Of a stretch of 64,000 nucleotides of DNA, positions 1 to 11,400 are shown piece after piece. The notes beneath the pieces are model-generated. The model ran no database searches. It saw only the letters and a list, made by a program, of their open reading frames with translations, and was not told the DNA's origin. The DNA is taken from NCBI GenBank assembly GCA_002286715.1, contig NSJX01000019.1, positions 186,001 to 250,000 of the forward strand, given 5' to 3'. The translations under genes were made by a program, and so were the position numbers. The DNA is from Dentipellis sp. KUC8613. Its lineage: Eukaryota; Basidiomycota; Agaricomycetes; Russulales; Hericiaceae. How positions within the stretch are numbered: position 1 is the first letter of the stretch; every line of letters starts with the position of its first letter.

Positions 1-537
1 ACCAGGAGAGCTGGACCGGGGGCGCGAGCGGGACGTCTTCGAACACAACGCCGTCCAGTTGCGGCACATACGTCTTTTCGATGGTCTCATTGAGCACCTT
101 CGCGGTCCTGCCAATAAACATGTCAGCCGAACCATCGAACGGGAAAAATCGAGGTCAAACTCGACGATCTACGCACTGTCGGCTTCCCGCTACGCGGAAC
201 GTCGTCGGCAGAGGCTCGCGCAGCGTCTCAATGAACCGGTCCCACTCGCTCTCCTGCTTCTCTTCTCCTTCAGTTTGAGCTGGTGTTGTGGATACAATGC
301 CTTGCTTTTTGTAGTAGCTCTCGAACTTCTCGTTGTGCATGTCGGACTTCGCAAGCAGGTCGGTGCGACCGTCATCTGGGTTGACCACCGCGGGGCTGTC
401 TGTCCCACCTCTTCTGTCATTTCCGTGCCTTCCACCGCGTCCTCTTCCCTGAGCAAAATTGAAGAATAGGCGAATGTGTGAGCGCGTGCAGGAAGATCAG
501 GACGAGACGTAGTCACTCTTTTGTTTCCGCGACCCAT
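1..537 (-). CDS. TRM4: tRNA (cytosine-5) methyltransferase Trm4/NSUN2 type, N-terminal part (runs off left edge)
   Basis: Only the first exons are in the window. The start at 537 gives MGRGNKR, then an intron beginning GTGACT and ending TTGCTCAG near 448, then a Gly/Arg-rich stretch. The next exon carries FESYYKKQGIV and REPLPTTFRVAGSR, the conserved N-terminal signature of Trm4/NSUN2 enzymes. After a second intron (about 98-188) comes NETIEKTYVPQLDGV and PLAPPVQLSW, which also fits the family. The catalytic SAM-binding domain with its two cysteines would lie beyond base 1. Family members methylate several cytosines in tRNA, mainly in the nucleus. The short Arg/Gly-rich leader suits a nuclear RNA-binding protein. 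The family call is secure; the splice sites are inferred. Confidence 0.86.
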
Positions 538-1261
538 TCTGCAGACTCCTTCGCAAAAAAGGTGTAAGTAATGTCCCTGAAGGCTATAAAATACCGTCAG
601 AGAACTCACGAGCTGCGATTTAGATACAGAAGGAGAGTGAATGGAGCAATGGACGAGGAACTCTGTATTTTCAGTTGTTCAATGCTCCTAACCTTACTCC
701 GGGGTTCGAATCGATCGCTGACGAGAAGCGTATTTGATGGCAGCGCTCAGCGTCGACGTCGACGCTTGCCTCTGCGAACGTTGACAAGAGTTTGATGGTC
801 AGTATTCGACTTGCACCTAATTACTCTTGCCAAGCTCAAGCTGACTGCAATACTCATACATTAGGTATCATCAAACATGGAGGCGCGCGGACATTTGGCC
901 TGATGCAGCCATCGCGCATCCCCCGGACGATATGAAATTCGTATGAAATCCCATCTCAACGACTATCAAGCTCATACGCCATGTCCTTGATACCCCTCGA
1001 GTATATAGTGTCGATCAGGACACAGCAGACACGGCGGCAGCGTTGTACAACCCGTGCGAAGCACACGAGGTAGAGTCTCCGGCTGTCGCGTTCATTTAGA
1101 CTCACCTCTGTCACACTCTAGCCATCCGGGGAACCGATCGCGACAGGCCTGCTCACCGCGCTTCAAGGCAGAGAGACGCGCGCCTGTCGCCTGATAAGTC
1201 GCGTCTCCCATCGATACCGACGCACGACATCATAGCCGTGACGCCTCGTACTTCCCTAATA
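538..1261. other. Intergenic, no gene seen
   Basis: This is the upstream region of the TRM4-like gene. Short reading frames occur but none shows a recognisable domain or coherent splicing. Several CG-rich stretches alternate with lower-GC sequence. Confidence 0.5.
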
Positions 1262-1447
1262 CTATATACCACCACACGCAGCGACGCCACACGTTCCTGA
1301 ATGAACTCGAATCATGATCTCCTCCAGCTCCTTCGGCCAGTCCTGCGTCTCATGACCCGCTGACAGCACCGCGCGCCCATCCCCGTCCTCCTTCCGCACA
1401 TTCGCCATTCCCAACTCATACCACACATGTCCTATGCGCGCGCACAT
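1262..1447 (-). CDS. Possible small or partial coding region, 61 aa
   Basis: A short minus-strand frame starting MCARIGHVWYELGMANVRK has codon choice like real exons of this window (GAG, CTG, AAG, GTG and GCG dominate), and its central part reads as plausible protein (DWPKELEEIMIRVHSG). It may be a small gene or the last exon of a gene whose other exons I could not find. No family was recognised. It sits between the TRM4-like gene and the divergent plus-strand membrane-protein gene. Confidence 0.22.
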   Translation of the reverse strand: MCARIGHVWYELGMANVRKEDGDGRAVLSAGHETQDWPKELEEIMIRVHSGTCGVAACGGI

Positions 1448-1800
1448 GTGTCCGTGAGACCATCGTCTGCACAACGGAGATTATGTTCCCTATACTGAAC
1501 ATGCGAGGATACCAGTACCGCTTATGTGAAACGGAATGCGGCAAACGGATCACGACGCGCCGCAAACTGCGCCCCGCACAACCCCCGCTAGCCCAAAAGC
1601 GCGCACCCTGTAACACGCAGCTGCAGGCCAGCCCGGGGCGGTGCTCGGCTGTAGCGCTGGAAATATTCAGACGCAGGTGCAGCGCCGATTTGATCTCGCA
1701 CGCCGCACGCAGTCTGTCAAAAGCAGCCCGGGCCCGCTGATCCCGGCCACTCTCCGCACCCCCGCACCCGCACCCGCACCCCCGCACCCTCATCTGCGCG
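1448..1800. promoter_or_regulatory. Upstream region of the DUF6533 gene with a short CCCGCA repeat
   Basis: No gene is seen. Just before the ATG at 1801 (about 1753-1790) the plus strand holds several copies of a CCCGCA/CACCCC-type unit, a low-complexity C-rich tract that probably lies in the 5' leader or core promoter. Confidence 0.35.
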
Positions 1801-3829
1801 ATGCCTGCGCCCCTCCGGCTCCTGCGCGCGCGCGCGGACTCCCTGCGCACGACGACGACGGCGAACAACCTGCGCATCGCGTCGCTCTCGATCGCGCTCT
1901 ACGAGTCAGTGGCGTCCATTCCTCTTTCCGCCCTTCTTCCGTGTCGTTGTGCGCTATGTCTGATATGGATCGTGCGTCGTGGCGTGCTGGTCTTGGCCTT
2001 TGCAGCTATGTGCATACGCTGCCGGCGGAGTGGCGGTACTACAGGAACCAGCCCAAGCCGTTCCGTCTGAGGTGCGTCTGAATCTGCCGCTTGCGCCACG
2101 GCCGCTTCGTCGTGGAGGTGGAGGTGGGGATGGAGGAGAAATCTTGAGCTGACCGGGGATTCCAGTACGGGGCTGGTGCTGTTCGTCCTGATCAGGTGCG
2201 TCGTCTGCACACCCGCAGCTCGAGTCCGATCTATGTATAGGCTAACTGGCAACCGGCGCGCGCACGCAGATACGTGAGCATCGTCGTGCTCGTGGTCAGC
2301 AACGTCGGCTTCTTCTCGCACAGCTTCACACAAGCAAGCTGCCACCGCTTTTACATGGCCGCGCCCGTCCTCAAAGGTCCTCCCTTCCTCCCTTTTCATG
2401 ACGTACACACAGGGTACTGACGCGGTTGGGGTGCAGTCATCCAGACGATGGTCTCGCAGGCGATATTGGGCTTCCGCGCGTGGAACATCTCCCGCCGCAG
2501 TCGGCTCGTCGGGCTCGGGATTCTGGGCGGCGGGCTGGTCATTACGGGGGTGAGCCGACGCCGCTGTCTTCTTTGACGCTCGGCGTTTTCCTGACCGTCC
2601 GCGGCGACTTAGCTGGAGTGGTTCACGAATTTGTATCACCGGATACGTGCGTGCATTTTTCGTGTCGAGTCTGGTCCTGGCGCGTGCTGACTAGTGGTCC
2701 CGATGGTAGCGGTGTCGACGAACGTGAGTCTCGGTGCCAGTTTCTGTCGTTTGCGACGTTGCCGTTCCATGACGCTGACACAGGCGTCTTCTCTGCACGC
2801 CAGGGAAAGTGAGTGTCAGCCCGACGTGCGATTGTCATTGGGACCAAGACTGACAACTCCCCATCTGGCAGCTGCTCGCCAGCAAATTCGGACCCCGACA
2901 ACGAGCTCGCTGTCTGGCTATTCTATCTGCTGTCCATGGTCTACGACCTGGTCACGCTCAGCGTGTCGACGCTGTACCTGATCAAGTACCGGCCGCATTC
3001 GTCTGCGTGAGTCCATTCGTCCCGACTTTGGCCACGGCGGTAATTTCTCACTCATTATATCGTCCTGCAGGATGTCGCATCTGATCAGAGTGTATGTGAT
3101 TGAAAATCTATCGTGCGGCGAGGTTGGCTCATGGTTTTGGTGTAGAATGCTATATGATGGGTTGTGGTACTTCGTCGTACTAACAGGTAATGCAATCTCA
3201 TCCTTGTCCCAAAAACAACACGGCTGATGTCTTCGCCCAGGCTCTAATGTGCTCAATGTGATACTCTACCGTGGCAACGACGAGTCACTACAGGTATGAC
3301 CTTCCCTTTATACTAGCTCACTGGGGGACCCTGATATCTATCCTCTCTCTGTCGATAGTCGTCCGGGTAAGCCACATCTCCCCACCCTACACGCGCACCA
3401 ATAATCTCACGACGTCCTACAGCGCATCGCTAGGCTACGCCGTAACCTGGATAATGAGCCAACGCATCCTGATCCACATCCGCGGTACACCCCCTTACTC
3501 CCTGCCCTCCTTCCTCACATCTCACCAACAACCACTGACCCACAGACGCCACCACCACCGCCTCGCCCACCCGCGAAATCCTCACGCAGCAACTCCAATC
3601 CTCGCACCAAATCAGCGGCGCGATGCGCACGCAGCGCATGGGCAAGGGCCGCTTCGACTCCGCGCCCGACGACGAGGAGCTCGACATGACCGAGCTGAGC
3701 GTGCAGGTGCGCGTCGAGCGCTCCGTCGTGATGGACGCGCCGGACCGCGAGCGCGAGGGCCAGAGGGGGCAGGAGGCCGCGCTGTATGCCGCGCCGAAGG
3801 TGATGTGGGAGTCGAGGCCGCGGAGCTGA
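1801..3829 (+). CDS. DUF6533-family multi-helix membrane protein (fungal)
   Basis: About a dozen short exons join into a protein of roughly 370 residues with around seven hydrophobic segments. The N-terminal DYVHTLPAEWRYYR, followed by helices such as GLVLFVLIRYVSIVVL, is the usual start of Agaricomycete DUF6533 proteins; AVWLFYLLSMVYDLVTLSVS and ASLGYAVTWIMSQRILIH are later family motifs. The reading frame is kept only if two tiny exons are used: GGAAA at 2804-2808 and an 8-nt exon at 3359-3366, both with GT-AG flanks. The tail is soluble, acidic and arginine-rich, ending at 3829. Members probably sit in a cellular membrane; no substrate or ligand is known. This family is multicopy in related fungi. 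Confidence 0.8.
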
Positions 3830-4277
3830 CGGGGGTGGTGATGTGTGGGTGAGGTAGAGGGGTGATGGCTCTAGGGCTGATACTCTAGGAATGGGCTAAT
3901 GGGCTGGGGCTGTTGTATACGTATCTAGTGTTATTGTATTGAAGGATTGGCATAGCTAGGGTCACCCGTTTGTATACCTGTCATGGAGTGATCGGAAAAT
4001 AATTGAAGGAATGTAGAATGATCAGAACTAATTGTGAAGTATCGACTTGTCGTTTCGATGTTTTGATGGATCCGACGTCTGTCCCAGTTCGACATGCAGC
4101 CAAGTCGAGTCTCGCGACGCGTTGCAGGAGAGTATATACGGGTGTGACGTCACGCGTTCAATTAGCATCGGTTTCGCTGCCGTTCGGACTCTGAGTCAAC
4201 TTGACCCTTGCACTTCACCGGTACCACAACCTTGTGAAGAAACAAACCTCCCATCCTCCCGGACTAAAAATTAAACC
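3830..4277. other. Intergenic
   Basis: 3' flank of the membrane-protein gene and 5' flank of the next plus-strand gene. No gene or RNA was recognised. Confidence 0.5.
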
Positions 4278-5586
4278 ATGCCGCCCTCCTCGTCCCCTGA
4301 ACCCGCCGATGAAGCATTCTTCGCGCTCCCCTCAAGCCTCCGCGTCAAAATTGACCGCGCATTCGACCGCGCCGCTGGGTCTTCCCGTACCAGTACCAGT
4401 GTACGCGCGCCACGTACCACCACCACAACCACCACCAGTACGAAATCGAACACACCAGCTGCAGGAGGCTTCTTACTCCCTGAAGAAATGCCCGGCGGCG
4501 GCGTTCAGGACGCAGCCCCAGGCGGCTTCATCCCCGCCGCAGCCGCGGGCGGATTCCTGCTCGACGACGAGCCTGCAGCTGGCGGATTCATGGTCGACGA
4601 TCCACCCGCAGCCGGTGGGTTCGTAGTCGACGACGCGCCTGCCGCTGGGGGATTCGTTCTCTCAGACAACGACGACGGGCAAGACCAGGACGAAGATGGC
4701 TCGGGGACGCGCGGAAAGGGTCCGACGCACATATCCTTCGCGCGCATCCCTGCGGCGCTGCAGAGTCTCGATCTCCCCCCGGATGACGAGGAGGTGCTCG
4801 CGGTGTTTCGCAATGCCGCGTCGGGGTGGCCGAACAGGCCTGGTCGGGGGCGGCGCGAAGGTAGGAGCGGTGCTGAAGGTGCCGGTGGCGATGGTGAAGG
4901 GACAGAGGAGATAGTGAGCCGGAAGGACTGGCGCGCGGTTTGCGCGGTGTTGCTCGACACTGGGGGCGCGGAGGGCAGCGATGAGGATATGAATGAGGAC
5001 CAAGACGAAGACCAGGACCAGGACGTCGATATTGAGGAGCAGGAAATCGAGGAGTCCGAGGGGGACGCGACGTCGGACGAGTACGTCGAGCCGTCCGACG
5101 CGAAGCCGGGCAAGAGGCGCGCTGCGCAGTCTGCGTCTTCCCGCCGGACGCGCAAGCGCAAAGCATCTCCTTCCGACTCATCTGCCGGAGAGGACGACGA
5201 GGACGCGCCGCAGCTGACCGCGCGGCAGAAGCGCGAGTGCCTGAAGGCGTTCGCGCTGTTCTTCCCTGATTTCAGTGTCGAGCGGGACGGGGAGGACGCG
5301 CTGAGGGCGAAGAAGATCGGTGTGCGGGAGCTGAGCAAGGCGGCTTCGGTGCTGAAGGAGAAAATCAAGGCGGAGGAGGTATGTCCTTTCTTCCTTCCTC
5401 ATCCTCTCGCCCTGCGCAACATGTCGGCCGTGGTCTTGAAATTTATGCACACACTTACGGTGTGCTGGCCGATTTTATTTTTTTTTCCAGATGGTCGAGA
5501 TGCTCGAAACATTCTCGACATCGCCGGATAAGACGGTCGGACTGTCGGATTTCGAGCGTATGATGTATGTCACACGCATGGCTTGA
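4278..5586 (+). CDS. Acidic EF-hand-like protein with repeated GGF motifs
   Basis: Exon 1 (4278-5378) and exon 2 (5491-5586) give 398 residues. The N-terminal part holds several imperfect copies of a PAAGGF(hydrophobic)xDD unit between about residues 55 and 135. A long very acidic middle (D/E/Q-rich) and a basic RRTRKRK patch, a possible nuclear localisation signal, follow. The C-terminal LTARQKRECLKAFALFFP, VRELSKAASVLKEK and VGLSDFERMM resemble a pair of degenerate EF-hands of the calmodulin or centrin kind, lacking full calcium ligands. Function is unknown. An alternative donor at 5564 would skip the stop and extend the protein from 5780, but the short ending fits the fold better. Confidence 0.7.
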
Positions 5587-5962
5587 CCTACAATTATGCC
5601 GCTGCTCTCGCAAACGAAGCCACGATGTGCGACATGCAGCTTCCGCTGCAGTCCTTCTCTGCCTCCATGCCTCTGCGCCTGACAACCAGTTGAGGGCACT
5701 GACCCTTCAAGCAGACCAGACTCAATGCAACGAGACGCGGTCCAATGCTCGCAAGGGGCAACTCTTTCTTTCTTTCTAGGGCTATCCCGAGAGGGTTATC
5801 GACGCTGAAACCCACAATCCTGGGCCCCGATCGACACCGGTCTTCCGCAGCGCGCCCACCCGTATACAGGATTGTATATATCTGCTGGGTTTATTTCATT
5901 GACTTCTGAATGTTCACAGCACAATTGAATGATGTATACCCATGAATGACTGCTTCACCCGC
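5587..5962. other. Intergenic between protein gene and tRNA cluster
   Basis: No further gene seen. A possible alternative terminal exon of the preceding gene could begin at 5780 after CTTTCTAG. Confidence 0.45.
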
Positions 5963-6045
5963 GGCCCTGTAGTGTAGATGGTTATCACACGGGATTCTGA
6001 TTTCGGAATATTCCCGTGACCCAGGTTCGAGTCCTGGCAGGGCCT
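5963..6045 (+). tRNA. tRNA-Gln(CTG): tRNA-Gln (anticodon CTG) with 10-nt intron
   Basis: The acceptor stem GGCCCTG pairs with CAGGGCC, and the T arm contains GGTTCGAGTCC. The anticodon stem is CGGGA/TCCCG at 5990-5994 and 6012-6016. The loop reads TTCTGA then T once the 10-nt insert TTTCGGAATA (6001-6010) is removed, placing CTG at the anticodon and the intron one base after it, the standard position for nuclear pre-tRNA introns. A second copy with the same mature sequence but another intron lies at 43787-43869 on the minus strand. Confidence 0.93.
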
Positions 6046-6150
6046 TATTGGTTATTCTTGGTATGTGTTTTGCAACCAGGCTTTCGATCTTGCTTGCAGA
6101 ACTTTGCCTTCGTTGTCAGGTGTTGGCTCTCTAGATTTTCGGAGCAACGT

Positions 6151-6229
6151 GGCCACATAGTGTAGTGGTTATCACCCGGGATTTTGAGAATGATTTCCCG
6201 TGACCCAGGTTCGATCCCTGGTGCGGCCT
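6151..6229 (+). tRNA. tRNA-Gln(TTG): tRNA-Gln (anticodon TTG) with 7-nt intron
   Basis: The acceptor arms GGCCACA and TGCGGCC pair with one A-C mismatch. The D arm and T arm are nearly identical to the tRNA-Gln(CTG) gene 105 bases upstream. The anticodon stem CGGGA/TCCCG encloses 14 bases; removing GAATGAT (6188-6194) leaves the loop TTTTGAT with anticodon TTG, reading CAA. A 7-nt intron is very short for a pre-tRNA. Confidence 0.88.
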
Positions 6230-6380
6230 ATGTACCAGACGGCTCTAATATGTTTTTGCTTTCTTCGAATCTACACTATCTGTTCCAGACTTTTGCCTCA
6301 TGTGGCAGTTTCTGCAAGAATGTGTGCAGCACTGTGCCTCATGTTCGGGTCAGAGATTATAATTATAATCACGAAAACAT

Positions 6381-6454
6381 GGCCGACTAGCTCAGCTGGT
6401 TAGAGCGTCGTGCTAATAACGCGAAGGTCTTGGGTTCGATCCCCACGTTGGCCA
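6381..6454 (+). tRNA. tRNA-Ile(AAT): tRNA-Ile (anticodon AAT)
   Basis: Seventy-four bases without an intron. Acceptor stem GGCCGAC/GTTGGCC has one G-T pair, D arm GCTC/GAGC, anticodon loop CTAATAA with anticodon AAT, T loop TTCGATC. The A34 is normally deaminated to inosine. It is the third member of a three-gene plus-strand tRNA cluster spanning about 500 bases. Confidence 0.93.
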
Positions 6455-6688
6455 TTGAGCGATGAGCGGTTCTTTTTTCCCTCACATAGTCGGAACTTCG
6501 TAAACAATGAACCTCACTTCTATACGGAGCCTTTCTGGATGTCAGTATAAGGTGAGGACGTAGCTTTGTATATGTCGCCAGCGAGTACGTCGGCGATACT
6601 ATGAAAAAAGCCGCCCGCGGCGACGTGTGACCTCCATTTTCGACGCGTGCATCCCGACACGGCTCACCGCTCGTCCCTCCCGACCACC

Positions 6689-7803
6689 ATGTCCCTCCTC
6701 CGCGCCGCCCTGCGCTCGCCCCTGCACACCGTCTCCCGCCTGCACCCCCACGCCCTCGCCGGGCCCAGCCGCGCGCCCCTCGCCCGCGCGCCGCTCGTCC
6801 TGCCCCAGCGCACCTACGCCAAGAAAGCCAAATCGAAATCCAAGGCGCAGGCCCGCGACGAGGACCCCGCGCCGGCGCCGGCGCACGCGAAGCACGGCGT
6901 CGTCGACACGGGCTCGCTCGTGCCCGGCTCGCAGCAGGCGCTCGCGGACCCCGCCGCGCAGGCCGAGTACGAGCGCGCGGACGCGAAGATGAAGAGCGCG
7001 GTCGAGTGGTTCCGCCGCGAGGTCGCGCAGCTCGAGACGCGCGCGAGCGGGCGCGTCACCCCGCAGCTGCTTGCGCCTGTGCGCGTGACGCTGCCGTCTC
7101 CCGAGGCGCACGGGCATGGGCACGGACACGGACATGGACATGAGCACGGACATGGGCATGCCCACGAGCACGCCGCGGAGCACGAGGCGGAGAAGGTGAA
7201 GCTCGAGGAGGTCGCGACGGTCGGCGTGCGCGACGGGTCGATGCTCATCGTCACCGTGTTCGACACGCATGTGAGTGCCTTCGCTTGTGCTCGGCAGAGT
7301 GTAGCGCAGGGCGGGGCGCCCGCCCTCCTGACCTCTGCGCCGTGTGCGCCGCTCCAGTAGACCCTCAAAGCGGTCGAGACGGCCATCTACGACGCCAAGC
7401 TGCCGAACATCGTCCCGCAGCGCGCGGACGAGCGCACGCTGCGCATTCCCATTCCCAAGTGCGTACTTCCGTGTCCGCGTTGACATTGCTATGCATACTC
7501 AACGTGTTGCTTGCCGGACTGGACAGGCCGACCGTCGATGCGCGTCTCGCGATGTACACCGTCGCCGCGCGCCATGCGGAGGAGAGCCGCATGCAGATCC
7601 GGAAGCAGCACCAGGCGAGCCTGAAGAAGGGCAAGTACGCGAAACACTCCGTCGAGATTGACGAGGTAGGCTTGTGTCACCAATGCTGTCCCCTCGTCGG
7701 TCGCTGATCTTTGCACCTCCAGTTCCAAAAGCTGCATGACCGCTACACGCAGGAGGTCGACAGCATCCTTGCGGGTCTCAAGAAGAGCACCGGGGCACGA
7801 TGA
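6689..7803 (+). CDS. RRF1: Mitochondrial ribosome recycling factor
   Basis: Four exons (6689-7270, 7361-7458, 7527-7665, 7723-7803) give 299 residues. The arginine- and alanine-rich leader, up to about QRTYAKKAK, looks like a mitochondrial targeting peptide. The RRF domain is clear: KMKSAVEWFRREVAQLETR and RASGRVTPQLL, then VATVGVRDGSMLIVTVFD, LKAVETAIYDAKL and the C-terminal helix ARHAEESRMQIRKQHQ. RRF splits spent ribosomes after termination together with the mitochondrial EF-G2. An unusual histidine/glycine/glutamate-rich insertion (about residues 136-165) interrupts the domain between two beta strands. An in-frame upstream ATG at 6647 would add 14 residues; 6689 has the better leader. Confidence 0.92.
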
Positions 7804-8405
7804 GCTAGACGCTGGTTACTACGAGACCACGCACAGACTTATAGACTACTAATTCAATCATCACCGTGACCCCGCTCGATCCAGTTAGCCTCCACGACTG
7901 GAAGTTGGTTAGAATGAGTAACGCAAGCCGCTCAGCGCACTGCGATGCATCTATTGTGCTCTGTACCGTAAAACAAATCTACAAGCGAACATAAGTATTC
8001 AAATTCTAGACTCCTGTAGTCTCGATCTATAGTATGTGGTGTGTCTATGTGGCAGACATTAGCAGCGCGATCTGATTATGCTCGTGGTATGTCGTATGGT
8101 CTGTAGCGTGTAGGTGACTAGAGGCGGTGTACGAGTATGAAGAGCGGGCGAGAGCAATCGGCGTGGACGAGAACAGACAGAGCGACGGACGAACGGGAGA
8201 ACAAAACAAGACTGAAACAAGGGGTTTGGAAAACAGGTTTGGGTGGAAGAACGAAGTGAGCCGCTCGAAGAGGGGCATAGGATAAGAATAAAAAGGACAA
8301 GGAGAAAGGGAACTGTCCATCTACATTTGGTCACGGATGAAGGTGACTTGGGTATTGTAGGATTTCTTTGGATATTGGGACTGTGTGGTCGTGCGGTTGA
8401 ACGCT
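7804..8405. other. Convergent intergenic region
   Basis: Lies between the 3' ends of the plus-strand RRF gene and the minus-strand SNF2 gene. It should hold both polyadenylation regions; no gene seen. Confidence 0.5.
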
Positions 8406-11400
8406 CTAGAGTAGGTTGCCCCTCGCAGTCAAGCCGAACACTAGGATCAGGTCCATCAGCTTCACTGAACGCGAACTGCAGGACACAAGCAGACTCACGA
8501 TTTGCAAGTTCTTTCACACTGAGACGGCCCACGCGCTTTCCGGAGCCCTCGCCGAGAGCACCGTCAGCCAGGTTTTTCTAAACCGTCCATGAGCTTGAGG
8601 GAAATAAGGACAGGATTCGACGAACACGTACCTTGCGGTCTTGCATCGCCAGGACACGATCTTCGACAGTGTTGGCAATGACCAGCCTATGCACCGAAAC
8701 GGTACGCATCTGGCCGAGACGATGAACACGGTCAAAGGCCTGGCTCTCAATGGCCTCGCTCCAGGCGAGGTCGAGCGAAATGACACCTATGCATCGCAAA
8801 GTCGTTGTCAGAACGACACGGAAGGATGAAGGGAATTTGAATGGATACGACGTACGGTTAGCGCGAGTAAGGTTCAGACCGACACCACCGCATTTGAGCG
8901 ACATGAGCATGACGGGCGCGTTCTCCTTGGACATGAACACGCGCACGGCGGCGTCACGCTTCCTGCGGTCCATGTCGCCTTGGTACCTGCAAGCAACGTC
9001 AGGATGGTGTAAGATCGGAACACGACGAAACGGACGTACTTGACGTGGGCGATGCCGTTCTCGATCAGGTAGTCTGATACAAGCTGCAAGCACTGGGTCC
9101 ACTGGGAGATGACCAAAGTCTAGCAGGACTATCAGCAAGGGAACAGAGCGCAAGCGTGCAGAAGGCGTACCTTCTCATCTGGGTGGGTTTTCGCCCACTG
9201 CTGCAATAGTTCCATCATGTGCTACACGGACATGAGCAAAAAAATTGGAACTCAAGGCTTCGAGCACATACCTTCATCTTAGTAGACGGCAAGAACTTCG
9301 ACATGAGCTGCACCTTGCCCTTGCCCTTCGCCTCGCCACTGCCCGACGGCCCCGCCTGCGCCTGCGGCTCCGCCTTCACCGGCTGCTTCTTCGGCAGCCC
9401 AAACACGACGTCCTCCTCATCGTCCGAATCGAGCACGATCGCGCGCTTCTTGCTCACGCGCTTCCTCGTGCTGCGGCGGCGCGCAGCCTTCTCCTCCTCG
9501 TCCTCGTCGGAGCCGACGATGAAGTCGCTCAGGTCGTCGTCGAGGTCCGCGTGCTCCGAGTCGTCCTCCGAGTCGTACATCTTGCGGCGCGGCTTCTTGC
9601 GCACCGCGCGCACCGGCCGGGCGCGTGCCTTACCCTTCCCGACGTAGGTCACGTCATCTTCGCTCTCGTTCCCGAGCATCTCTGTGTCGGAGGAGTCTAC
9701 CTTGATGTACTGAGATGGATTGGTGGCGTTGGTAGCGGCCTCGAGGTCTGCGTCGGTAGGCTCGAAGGCGGCGCGAGAGAACAGCTTGTCGGAAGAGACG
9801 GCAGAGCGGCAAGTAGGGCCTGCACGTAAATGTTAGCAGATGCACATGCACGCGAGGGTTCAGACACTTACAAGGCCGCTCGTGAGCACGATACTTGCGT
9901 TGATCATTGACATCCTCGACATGAGGCATGTTGAGCACGTTGCCGATACACTCGCGGCAGAAGACGTGCGTGCAAGGTGTCACGATCGCATCCGTAAAGT
10001 TATCGAAGCAGATCGGGCACTCATCCTCAACAGTCGCGTCCTCAGACTATAACCGACGTCAGATAGCGCCGACAACTGGATATCCATCGACACTCACCTC
10101 CTTCTCAGCAGCCATCCTCTGCAACGCGGCCTCGCGAAGCTTGTACTTCATGCGATCGACAAACTCTTTGGACACGCGCTCTCTAGCCCGCGCGAGCTCA
10201 ACGCGCGCCTCGGGTGCAGCCATCTCATCTGATTCATCAACGGGGACGATGAACGCATTCGCGCTTTCCGACTCCGTGATCAGGCAGGGATGGTCACAGA
10301 TCTGACGGAGGCGGAGCAGCAGGACCAGGACTTGATGGTAGTTCTTCAGGACGGTGCCGGCGCGCAGGTAGCGGTTGAAGATGGCCTGAGAGCGAGCTTC
10401 CACCTACTCGCATAACAAAGTAAGAGGAAGTACTTGTGAAAAAGACTGCGGAACGCACCATCGTGTAAATCTCGCGCTCTTCCTCGGTGAACTCCAGCTT
10501 GATCATATTGATCTCCTTGGGCTTCAGGTCAATGAGATGCTTGCCGTCCAGCATGGTGTCCTTCTTCCGCCGCAGGAGCATCGTGGCGAAAATGGCCTGG
10601 AGGCGGCTGCTCGCGAGTGTAGCTGCATAAATCGTTAGTTTCAGGCTTGTGCTGATCCAGACAGTACGAGCACTCACGCTGCTTTTTCTCGCGCAATGCA
10701 ATATGCGTGTTGAACTCGTTCCAGTCGTACCAGGGCCTTATCTTCAGGAAGCGCAGCATGGGGTAGGCGTCGGAAAGACTATTGATGATGGGCGTTCTGC
10801 AGGCCGACTGTGTCAGATTTTGGGCGCATATATGAGGGATTGTAGTTACCCGGTCAATGCCCATCGGTAGGTGGACTCGAGTTTCGTCACAGCCCGCGAC
10901 ACGCGGGTCATCTTGTTACGGACATTCTGCGCCTCATCGAGGATGACGCGGTACCACTGAATAAAAAAACATAAGCGAAAGGAATTAAAAGACAGGCAGG
11001 GGAGCCATACGTCAATTTGCAACAAGAGACCCTCTGAGAGCACTATTGTCAGAAATACCGACGCGAGCAAAAAAGCGGTAAGACTCACTGTCTTTCTTCT
11101 TCTTATTGATCTTCGTCCAAGCAGTATCGGAGTCGTCTTCGATAAAGCCATCTTTGGGCTTGGCCTTTCCTTTCTTTACTTTCTTCATTCGCCTTTCGTC
11201 TTCTTCAGGGTCCGGCCACTCATTAGCGAGCGTCTATAATCGCAATCGATCAGCGCAGATACTTGGCTTTGTGTGTGACAGAGCATACGTGGAAGCTGGT
11301 CAGAACCACGTCGTACTTGAGGAGCTCGCTCCTTTTCTTGACCTTGTTCGCTCCATGGTAGATGATCGACTTCAAACCGCAGTCGCTCTTCAGCTCGATT

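Noticed and set aside
1899..2639. 246-codon minus-strand frame over the DUF6533 gene
   Set aside because: Crosses plus-strand introns and exons alike and shows no family motif.
6599..7486. 295-codon minus-strand frame over the RRF gene
   Set aside because: Arginine-rich shadow; the RRF exons explain the sequence.
8495..8530. A 23-nt intron in the last part of the SNF2 gene (GTGAGT to the first CAG)
   Set aside because: Too short to splice, and gives a non-family ending; using the later acceptor at 8441 gives a 58-nt intron and the expected FGLTARG terminus.
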